From NCBI GenBank assembly GCA_037178975.1, contig JASJZH010000004.1, positions 186,001 through 250,000 on the forward strand: a stretch of 64,000 nt of DNA, given 5' to 3'. Of the stretch, positions 34,368-42,892 are shown piece by piece; the first letter of the stretch is position 1; the number at the start of each line of letters is the position of its first letter. The notes below the pieces were generated by a model. It did not search any database. It was not told the origin of the DNA and worked only from the letters and a program-made list of their open reading frames with translations. This DNA is from Oscheius tipulae. Taxonomy: Eukaryota; Nematoda; Chromadorea; Rhabditida; Rhabditidae. Both the position numbers and the translations under genes were made by a program.

Positions 34368-37300
34368 ATGTGATAGAGTGTAGGGTAGACTACCTGCATA
34401 GACGGTAAAATTCTCGAATTGGATCTTAGGCTGAAAATAGACTGTTTAGGAAAAGCAGACTATCAAAGAGAGGTGGATTCCCTCGAAATAACTTAATCCT
34501 TTAATTGGAGTTTCGGAAATCAATCCAGTTTTTCAGAGTTGTGTAACACAACTTTGAAGTTTTGTGAAACAAAAAGCTTTAGCAATTTGATACCTTTCTA
34601 TTGGGAGGGGAAATTAGGGAGTCCTAGTGGAAATCACTGATCTTTCTTTACCGAAGCGCAGTGGTGTCCGTCCGTCTGTCATGGTGTCCACACTATTGCA
34701 TGTCAACACTAATACCCAAAAAAGCTGACAAGTCATTTCATGATCAGAGACAAGGGGACAAGTAAACTGTGGGGGCAGCTTCTGTTACTCGAGAAGTGGC
34801 ATATCAGTTCTAAGTCAAGGCTAAAGGGCTGCAAAGCTGCTATGGGCAGCTGATACTGGCGACAGAAAGACAACGAGAGCAGAGAGAGACAGTCAGAGAG
34901 ACAGAAAGAGAGATAGGGAGGCAGGGAGACAAAGAGACAGATGGACAGAAAGACTGAGAGACAGAGAGAGATAGAGAGACAGATCCAGCAGTACCCGGAC
35001 GTGGTGTCCTGAAGTAAACAAGCCGAATTACATATGCATTGTGTCTATTAGCAGCCTCTCTTACTCTCTCACCCATTCCCCGAGCCAGTTTACCAGCAAG
35101 TGACAATAAATATATGCAAGGTAGACGATAAGTTTCCGGTTCTGGGAGCCATTAGGTCGCAGGATTATAGAACCAGTGTCAATGCTGCCCCCTAACGTTG
35201 GCAAACTGATCCTCTGATCAAAACAGAACACCTTAGGTCAAAAATCAAAAATCTTGAAAATAGGGTGGGGTCTTGACCATAGTGGAGTCAAGGGAGGAAT
35301 TTTGTGACTTACTGATAAGAGAATGTAGCCATAATCCTTGACTATTGACGTATTTGGTCATTTCTTTAGTCAGAAAATTGAGAGTCCATTGTTTAATGCG
35401 TGAAAGAGAGACAGGATGAGGTGTCGCTAGACTCTGGCGGGAGCCGAGAACAAACAGTTCTTCTCCCTGTCTCTCACTCAAAGAGCAAGTGAACAGAACC
35501 GATCTTTTTGCCGTGCTCTTGTCTTGCAGACACTGTGATCTTTGAGAAGGTTCAGTGGAAAAGAGGGAGAGACAGAGGGACAGAGAGACAAAGAGACAAG
35601 GTGAAAAGGACTGGCTACTTCCAAAAGGGAACACCATTTCCTGCCCTGTCAGTCAACTGGAAAGCATGCGGATGTCTTTGGGTTTTGCATTGAGAGACGC
35701 AGAGGCAGAGGCACTTTTGCAACAAAAAAATTGTCATCAAAGACCATCGCGATCATAGCTTAATTGAAAAGTGGCCGTAAAATGAAATGGCTTATGATTG
35801 AAAAATGTTTTTTGTTTTTTGAAAATTTCGTTTTTTCCCTCCTGGGGGTTTTCGAGGTAGCTGATCACGAATCTGAGATCCATTTACGCTTAAAATAGAT
35901 AAATAGAAGCTAGACGGAGCAATAATGAAAGGCCAAAAAGACCGAGCTAATGTCTCCTGTCTCTAGGTCTCTTTGTCTCTTTATCTGTCTTTGTCATCTA
36001 CTAAATGGAAAGAATAAGCTGCAAATGACCCAGCCATCTGTGATTCAAAATATACGCCAAAGGCTGTTTAGTGGAGCAATTCAAAAGAAAAAGACGTTCC
36101 CATATTAGGGATTAGGTAGCGAAGAGAATTAGTCTTTTAGACCTTGTGGGAAATTAGCTCATTTTCAGACTACTAATGAATATTTTGGGAGACCTCGAGA
36201 TATATTTTGTGCTAATAATTTCCGCTAAGAAGAGAAGAAATGGAACGACCGGCTATAATTATCCCCTCCTACACCTCCTCTCCACTATGAAACACAGCTG
36301 ACTGTACAGAGGCGGCCACAAGGTCAAGACGAGTGCAAAATGGTGAGGGGCGAGACGGAGCCATCAAACTGTCAGTTTGTGGTGGCAAAAAAAGGAGAGG
36401 AGTCGGGATAAAAACTGAATGACAGAGAGACAGAGACAGAAAAATAAGATTCGTACAGGAAAAGACGACAGGTTTAGGATTGTTGCCAGCATAAAAGGCC
36501 AGTAATGCTTGTTTGCCGAGACACCTTTCTCTCAATTTTATCAGTCACAAGGTCCGAACTGCGACCACAAGCAGCCTATCATTCCTTAGGGAAAGAGTTA
36601 CTTTTTGGGCTTGGGATTGACTTAGGGAGTTTCGGACGGACACCACCTTATAATGAATCATCCGGTTCAAGAACGTTGATACCAGAGGAGGGAGAGACAA
36701 AGGTGACTGAATAGGTAAAAATTGAATACGACATCGGTGCCCCCCAGAGATAGAACAACAACAGTCTATTTGAATATTGCTTTGCATCGGTGAGCTTTTC
36801 ATATGATGTTTGGAGGCAGAAAAAAAGACAGAGTAGAGTATCGAATAGAGAGACAGAGATATCGAATCCATTGGGTTCAAACATGACGATTCGATTGCGT
36901 GGTAACTAAGAGCAAGCCAATCGGGGACTGTTTGCTCCGACTTGCAAAGATTAGCTCGAGATCTCTTGATACTGCTTCTGTTCTCAACGATTAGCCTATC
37001 TGTCTGCAACACAGGGAGAGAGAAGAGAGTAAGCAAAAAGAAATAGGGTCTATGATCACGTTTTGGCGTGAGAGAGAAACAACGAAGGCTCCGGACAGAA
37101 CTGGCGAGCAAGAGAACAGAGCCATGCTCATTCAAAAAAGCTAATATTTCCTGTCATAACAACATGATTCGCAGCGACGTGGAGGGAAAGAGGAGGAATC
37201 AAAAAGTAGACGTTGATGTCTGATGCTGGTTCAGAACAGAGAAGGATAAAGCCAGAGCGACAGACAGAGATACAGAGAAACAGAAAGACAAAAAGACTGG

Positions 37301-37889
37301 AAGTCAGAGAGCTAGGGAGACAGAAAGACGGATAGACAGCGAGACAGGGAGACAGAAAGTCGCCAGAGAAGAAAGTGTTCGCGTGCCCAGAGTCGTCTCT
37401 TTGGCTCCTTGTCCAAACAAAGAGGAGGGAATGAGGAGGGAACCCGATACCCCTCTATGTCTATTTTCTGTCCGTGAGAGGTGAAAGGTAAAGAAAACCC
37501 TATTAGACTCTCACTCTCTCCTTTTTGAGGACAGCTGGCCTCCCGACAATGGCTAATTTCAAGCGGGCTTTTTGTGAACCCGTAATGAGAAAGGAAAGAC
37601 CAGCCGAAGAGGCTAGGTGGAGGGCTAAACTATTTACTGGTGGGGTTGGAATGGGTGAAATCCGAGAGCAGAGTATTTTTTGGACGACATAAGGGGTGGT
37701 GAAGACAAATGATTGAGAAAAGGAATCCTCGGGTTTTATCTCGCATAACCTAACGCTGCCATCCTTCAGAGATTCAGAGAGAGAGAGAGAGAGAGAAAGA
37801 TAGAAATTTCTCGTGTTCTGAAATACTTATAGCCATCTTTTCGGAGAAAATGCGAATGTGATACCGTAGACAGTGAAAAACACCCGTGT
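34368..37889. other. 3.5 kb gene-poor region
   Basis: Several GACAGAGA tracts (34868-34985, 35560-35605, 36420-36450, 37255-37375), a half copy of the tRNA-like element (35805-35985) and a GAGAGA run (37773-37798). A 196-codon minus frame at 36545-37135 has no recognisable domain. Confidence 0.45.
35805..35985. repeat. Half copy (body only) of the tRNA-like element
   Basis: Carries GGGGTTTTCGAGGTAGCTGATCACGAATCTGAGATCCATTTACGCTT and GAGCTAATGTCTC, matching the 3' body of copies at 42388-42800 and 51800-52145. The tRNA-like heads are absent. Confidence 0.65.
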
Positions 37890-38500
37890 CAATATTATTG
37901 GACTGGAACCAGGCGCGAGTACTTCTGCATGCATGAATGCTGGCGTTGTCTTGCTGATAAATCAGTTCACGACCTGGGTTTGCTTAGAGAAAAGAGATAA
38001 ACGATCAAAAACTTCTTCTCGTCAGAAAATATGACCTAAAGCGCGAGAAAAAAAAATCGGCGGAAACAAAAATACTGACCTTGTTCCAATCGAGATTCAT
38101 GTTAGCGCGGGCGAAGACAACTCTGGCCTCCTTGTGGCGCGGTTTCAGCATCGGTGCTTTCTTCATTTGCTGTCGAACGATGTTGTCATCTCCTGTGGAT
38201 GGCTCGGAGGATTGTCGATTTCGATGCAGTCGTCGAAATCTCAGCGCGAACCTGATTTGCCGAGATCGTGATGCTGGAAACCAAGCGACGAATGTGCTTT
38301 TCGTCCCTCGGAGTCAGCACACGCGGTCGTTCTTGAGAAACTGGCAGATACAGTTTACAGATCTCTTCAGTTGTTTGACAATTTGACGAAGACTGTGCCC
38401 GGCATCACGTAGAGCAGTCACTTGGCCCTTTTCAATCTCCGAAAGCCGTTTGGCACGAGGTATTTCTAGAATATTATTAACCAGTCGGCTTCGACGCCTG
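37890..38500 (-). mobile_element. Degenerate Tc1/mariner (Tc3-like) transposase
   Basis: Reads in pieces on the minus strand: HTH region LSEIEKGQVTALRDAGHSLR and VNCICQFLKND (38464-38330), second HTH TPRDEKHIRRLVSS ... SKSTILRAIHR, then MKKAPMLKPRHKEARVVFAR, catalytic VIFSDEKKF (38028-38000) and QQDNASIHACRSTRAWF (37960-37900). Frameshifts separate the pieces, the roughly 90 residues normally between SDEKKF and QQDNA are gone, and the third acidic residue is not found. The copy is dead. No terminal inverted repeats identified. Confidence 0.8.
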
Positions 38501-38820
38501 GTCAGCGGTTTTATTGAGGAAATAACAAAAACTCTCCAAGAAGCAAAGCAATAACCAAAGCAGTCAAAACAGTAACTTGCCAACTCAAAAAATTATCTTC
38601 TTGGTTTGGCACGACTTAGTCAAACAGTCCAAAAGTCCACAAAAATTTTCAGGTGTTATCCCAGATTAGAGTTGACTTGTGCCGCGGACACCTCTTGCAA
38701 ATTGTAAAGGTAGGATAATAACGTAAACTATAAGGAAAAACGATAAAAAGGTGAAGGAAGGACGGAAAACACAAGCAATTCCGAAGGAAATCTAAAATAT
38801 TTGAAGATGTATTTATGACG

Positions 38821-38967
38821 CTAAATTTTTTGATGCGCAATGTACTTGAGGTATTTTCTTGCCTCTCTGACGCCTACTGCATCGACTACTGCTCCCATCA
38901 CTACTGGAAGACAGCGTCCGAATAGAAGGAATCCGACCATCGAGATGACGTAGGGTACAGCTACCAT
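38821..38967 (-). CDS. Candidate 48-aa membrane protein
   Basis: Open frame MVAVPYVISMVGFLLFGRCL, then PVVMGAVVDAVGVREARKYL and KYIAHQKI, stop at 38821. One hydrophobic helix is followed by an amphipathic basic helix, an arrangement seen in small mitochondrial or ER membrane proteins. I do not recognise the family; an upstream exon is possible. Confidence 0.35.
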   Translation of the reverse strand: MVAVPYVISMVGFLLFGRCLPVVMGAVVDAVGVREARKYLKYIAHQKI

Positions 38968-39277
38968 TCAGTAGTCACACCTTGAGAAGAATCACAATGA
39001 GACGGAGCAATGAGGACTCCAGGCAATAAGAAGACGATACCTCGACTACTCTACCGTGAATTTTGATTGATTTTCTGGGTCTGGCAAGGTACAGGGTTAC
39101 TTTTATACCACTAGATCAGAAAGAAGGAAACCAAAAGAGAAGATTCGAAGTGGTTTTATCTTTCTATATCTATCCGAATATCTAGAACATGGAGATCCAC
39201 TCAATCACTCCCAATTAGAAACTCTGTCTCTCCGTCTCTCACAGTACTCCAACTGAAAACAGAATATTTTATTCCGT
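38968..39277. other. Spacer downstream of the collagen gene
   Basis: Collagen 3' UTR and spacer. A minus-strand AATAAA lies within the first 15 bases after the collagen stop. Nothing else recognised. Confidence 0.4.
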
Positions 39278-40327
39278 CTACTTTCTGGCTCCATTTTCGA
39301 AAAAGATTCCTCCATCCAGAGCACAGTACTTTGGACAGATTCCCCTCTCTCCAGCGGGACCATCCTGTCCAGGTTCCCCAGGGCTGCCGGGATTTCCGTC
39401 CTGTCCCTTCTGTCCAGGCTCTCCATTACCTCCCTTCTCTCCATCTTTGCCAGGCTCTCCGTCCTTGCCGGGCTTTCCAGCTGGTCCTCTCGGTCCCTGG
39501 ATTCCGGGCTTTCCGGGCTCTCCGCGATCTCCGGGCTTGGCCTCACCGTTCTCCCCATTCTCTCCGGGCTGTCCGCTCTCTCCAGCCTTTCCAGCCTCTC
39601 CTGGAGGTCCGTGAGGTCCACGAGGTCCAGCAGGGCCGGGATTTCCGTCGGGGCCTCTCTTTCCGGGCTCTCCAGGGGCTCCAGGCTTGCCAGGAGGGCC
39701 ATCCTCTCCGCGCACACCGGGCTCTCCAGCGGGACAAGGCTGACAGGGAGGAGGAGTCAAAGGCTCGCAAGGAGTCTGAGGAGGCTTGCCAGGGTTCCCA
39801 GGATGTCCAGGGGCTCCGGGTCGACCAGGAGTTCCAGGTCTTCCAGGGGCTCCGGCCGGTCCGGTGGGTCCGGGTAGACAGCAGCCTTCGCACGTTCCCT
39901 CCTCCTTGGTCTCGCTGGGAGTCTCGACGTTGGCAGTCTCGTAGCCGGCCTGACGGGCGGTACGGTTACCGCGAGCTGGCAGACGGTCGACAGCCATCAG
40001 AACCTCCTCCGCCTGGGTGCGGCAGACGCGAAGCTCGCCATGCATCTGCTGACGCACGTGAACGACCTGCTGGTAGATCAGTGGCAGGGTGACGCAGACC
40101 GAGAGAACAGCCAGGACTGCGAGACTGACGGCAGCATGACCAATGAGGCGGTAAGCCTGAAAGAAGTTCTTGAAGGGATTCAATTAGGAGATCAGCGGTT
40201 TCACTTCGCGAAACCTGCTTTGTTGGACAACTTTTTCATACCTGATTTGACGACGACAAGAGGTTTGATAAGGTGAAAGAGACAGAGACACTAACTCGCG
40301 ACTCACCTTAGAATTGGAACATTCCAT
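39278..40327 (-). CDS. Nematode cuticle collagen
   Basis: Two exons (40307-40327 encoding MECSNSK, and 39278-40156) give 299 aa, the standard size. N-terminal cytosolic or signal-anchor region AYRLIGHAAVSLAVLAVLSV, a cysteine knot CEGCCLPGPTG, an interrupted Gly-X-Y domain broken by CEPLTPPPCQPCPAG, further Gly-X-Y blocks with a short GEAKPG interruption, and the conserved C-terminal CPKYCALDGGIFFENGARK. An in-frame ATG inside the intron is not the start, because the acceptor before AYRLIG and the 7-codon first exon match collagen gene structure. Secreted into the extracellular cuticle; the exact paralogue cannot be told. Confidence 0.95.
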
Positions 40328-40384
40328 GTTGCGAGCTGGCAAGGTGTGGTAGACTCTGCCTTCTCTGTCACATCGAAACCTAAC

Positions 40385-40398
40385 CAGCCCTTATATGT
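40385..40398 (-). promoter_or_regulatory. TATA-like box of the collagen gene
   Basis: The minus strand reads ACATATAAGGG about 65 bp upstream of the collagen ATG. No other core element was checked. Confidence 0.4.
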
Positions 40399-40759
40399 AC
40401 TTCCAGCGAACTCTTTTCGCCGTTCCAGTCCAGACCGTTTTTCAGCCGATTGCCGTCTTGCGGAGAGGCTGTTTCTCCCCACGGGAACGGCAAAATTGGA
40501 GAAAAACAAAAGAGAGGCTGTGACCAGGCGTGTGATGGGTGTCTGACAAATTGAGAGGGAAACACAAGCAATAAAGACAGAGACAGTACTATTGACAGAA
40601 GCTATCCCAACTTACTGTTTCCCACTTTGATGTGCAGCTCGTGACTGACAGCTCCCTTTCAATATAAACACCCCGAGAGACAATCTTCGCGCTCTTTGGC
40701 ACTCATCGAGCTCAATATTGACTTTTTCAGTTTGCCAAACTGCCAAGGAGAGTTCACAG

Positions 40760-40772
40760 GTATAAAAGAGCC
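40760..40772 (+). promoter_or_regulatory. TATA box of the Q/N/S/Y-rich secreted protein gene
   Basis: GGTATAAAAGAGCC about 80 bp upstream of the ATG at 40847. Good TATA context; the ATG follows a short leader. Confidence 0.55.
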
Positions 40773-40846
40773 GGACAGGAGATGCGTAAACTTTTAAAAA
40801 GCCTTTCTTTTTTTTCTGGTACGTACCTCAAATCAATTCTTCAGTC

Positions 40847-41551
40847 ATGCTCCGTGCTGAGCTTGTCCTCTTCGCAATCGTCACTGTAATTTCAGCAGAT
40901 AATGTCGGTCAACATATCGATGACTTCTTCAATACTATCGGGAAAGGAATTGAGGTTGGTGCTGAATCACTCTGTCTGTCTGTCTCACTGTCTCTCAGTC
41001 TCTCTTCGCCATTTCAGAAAGCAGCCAACGATGTCGCTCTCAGTGTGAACCGTTTTGTGACCGACAACGACGACTTGGTAGCAGCCAAAAAGATTGAAGA
41101 CCAGAAGGCTATCGATGCATACAAGCAGGGACAGATCAACGATGCCCAGTTGAGAACAGCCTTCTGGATTGACCAGTACGAGTACCAACAGGCCATAGAT
41201 GACAGAATTCGGAACCAGTACCCCAGTGGGAATAGCTATCCCGCCTTAAATGGGAACTACTGGGGTGCTGATAGTCAGCAACAGTATGTCCCGAGCAACG
41301 GATTCAATGGTCCCTATGATCCGAGAGTACAGAACAGTCAGTACGAACAGATGAGTCAGGGATACAGCAGTAGTTATCCCAATCAGATAGGTCAACCCTA
41401 TGGTCAGAACAGTCCAAACCAGATAAGTCAAGCTAGCAGTTACAGTAACCCGGCCCCACAGAACAGTCGGTACCCTTCCAATACTCAAAATACCATGTAC
41501 CCACAGAGTTCCGGATACGGAAGCAGGAAATTCGCTGTTAAAAAGTTGTAA
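40847..41551 (+). CDS. Secreted Q/N/S/Y-rich protein, possible cuticle or matrix component
   Basis: Exons 40847-40954 and 41018-41551 give 213 aa. Signal peptide MLRAELVLFAIVTVISA, then a helical N-terminal half (NVGQHIDDFFNTIGKGIEKA, VNRFVTDNDDLVAAKKIEDQ) and from about residue 120 a low-complexity tail rich in Gln, Asn, Ser, Tyr and Pro (QQQYVPSNGFNGPYDPRVQN). Ends with a basic RKFAVKKL. AATAAA at 41564. It lies head-to-head with a collagen gene and tail-to-tail with a TTR-like gene, so it may be a structural secreted product. Family not recognised. Confidence 0.8.
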   Translation: MLRAELVLFAIVTVISADNVGQHIDDFFNTIGKGIEVGAESLCLSVSLSLSLSSPFQKAANDVALSVNRFVTDNDDLVAAKKIEDQKAIDAYKQGQINDAQLRTAFWIDQYEYQQAIDDRIRNQYPSGNSYPALNGNYWGADSQQQYVPSNGFNGPYDPRVQNSQYEQMSQGYSSSYPNQIGQPYGQNSPNQISQASSYSNPAPQNSRYPSNTQNTMYPQSSGYGSRKFAVKKL

Positions 41552-41595
41552 CTTCTGGATGGCAATAAAACTATTGTATAGACAGAGTTATTTAT

Positions 41596-42051
41596 TTAGC
41601 ACTTTTCGGAGTCAACCTTGGAGTGAATGTCCATATTGACGTAGGTCATATCATAGAAATCCTTGTTGTCGATGTACTTGGCAGGGATTTCGTACTCTGT
41701 GGTTCTCGTGCAGCCGGCCTTCTTCACATGGCAGTTATGTTGGAAGCGGATAAAGGGCTCAATTTTGGAGATCTCGTCCTCGGATCCAACGAGCTCGAAG
41801 GTCCCTTCCTTGTCGGTCTTGACCTTAGCCATCAGATCGTTGGGGTCAACTGGAATGTGGTCGTGTAGTAGACAGAGAGAGACAGAGAGACAGAGAGTGT
41901 TCTAACACCTACGGGTATCTCTCTCCCACAGTTCCACAAGAACATTGGTGAGTCTCTTCTTGTCACAGATGACAGTTCCCTTGACCTTGACAGTCTGCTT
42001 TTTGGCCTCAATGAAAACGAAAAGAAGAGCGAAGGCTAGAAGAAACTTCAT
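41596..42051 (-). CDS. Transthyretin-like (TTR-52 type) secreted protein
   Basis: Exons 41913-42051 and 41596-41849 join in phase to 130 aa. Signal peptide [16 protein letters not shown], then the DUF290/TTR-like domain: [60 protein letters not shown], and C-terminal EIPAKYIDN with paired cysteines ([10 protein letters not shown], final EKC). Nematode-restricted extracellular family; individual ligands are mostly unknown. A TATAAAA lies 70 bp upstream (minus strand, about 42121-42127) and a minus AATAAA overlaps the stop. Confidence 0.95.
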
Positions 42052-42118
42052 CCTAAACAGTTCCAGTTGAAAAACAATGAAAAACAATGGAGAGATTTGA
42101 TGTAAGCTGGACAGTAGC

Positions 42119-42130
42119 CATTTTATAGCA
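42119..42130 (-). promoter_or_regulatory. TATA box of the TTR-like gene
   Basis: The minus strand reads TTGCTATAAAATGG about 70 bp upstream of the ATG at 42051. Confidence 0.55.
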
Positions 42131-42387
42131 AGAAGAACCCGTCTAGTGGACGGGTTTACCTTGGAAGTGTAAAGTTTGGGTAGCGAGAGAACAGTGCGTC
42201 CTTGGCTAGTCTAAAACAACAAAAAGAATGGCGAAGGAAGCGGAGATGATAACAATAGTGGAAATGGCAGATTAGTCATAGAAATTTCGGTGGACGTCAT
42301 TTACTTTCCTCGTCTCTCTGTATCTCTGTCTCAAGGGTCAAAAAATCAGCAAAGGAGTGGATTTATTGTAAGAGGACGGTTAAGAGG

Positions 42388-42800
42388 CGAAAAGTGATCC
42401 AGTATAGCGTTTTGGGTAAAAAGCTAAGACCATGACCGAGTTCAGCGCCATCGAAAACATCAGGAAGCCCAAAAAAAGTTAACTTTTGCTCCTTTCAGGA
42501 TCGAACCCAAGTCTTTGGATTACCAGACGGGACTGCTATCCAATCGGCCACTTGTGTGCGAAATTTCTCAACACGGTTCGGATCGTCGGCCTAGTGGTTA
42601 AAGGATTCACTGGGAGTTCATACGTCTCCGAGGGTAATTGGTTCGAATCTCGCCGAGATCAAAATTTCTGGTTTTCACGTCCTGGAGGTTTTTGAGGGCG
42701 CTGAGCTCGAATCGGACCTCCACTCACACTAAATATAAATAAAATGAGCTAGACAGGCAGTAAAGAACAGAAAATAACAATGATGAGCGAATGTCTCCCT
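42388..42800. repeat. Inverted-dimer tRNA-like element, copy B
   Basis: Best-preserved copy. Left body AGGCGAAAAGTGATCCAGTA ... TTCAGCGCCATCGAAAAC; minus-strand tRNA-like unit (A-box TGGCCGATTGG, B-box GGGTTCGATCC); plus-strand unit (A-box CGGCCTAGTGG, B-box TGGTTCGAATCTCG); right body GGTTTTTGAGGGCGCTGAGC and GAGCGAATGTCTC, running into a TCTCCCTGTCTT tract. Located between the TTR-like gene and the HDAC6 3' end. Confidence 0.8.
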
Positions 42801-42892
42801 GTCTTTTTGTCTTTCTATGCCAAAGAAAATAGATAAATTCATATACACACCCGTACACAATGGCACATGGAATGTTTCTTCTATCCGCTTGA

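Noticed and set aside
36545-37135. 196-codon minus ORF
   Set aside because: Includes GACAGAGA-derived sequence, no domains and no splice support; treated as chance.
39331-40092. 253-codon plus-strand ORF across the collagen
   Set aside because: Antisense shadow of the G/C-rich Gly-X-Y repeat; the minus-strand collagen is unmistakable.
39278-40183. Collagen start at 40183 (MNPFKNFFQ)
   Set aside because: That ATG lies in the intron. The acceptor before AYRLIG and the upstream 7-codon exon give a standard collagen N terminus.
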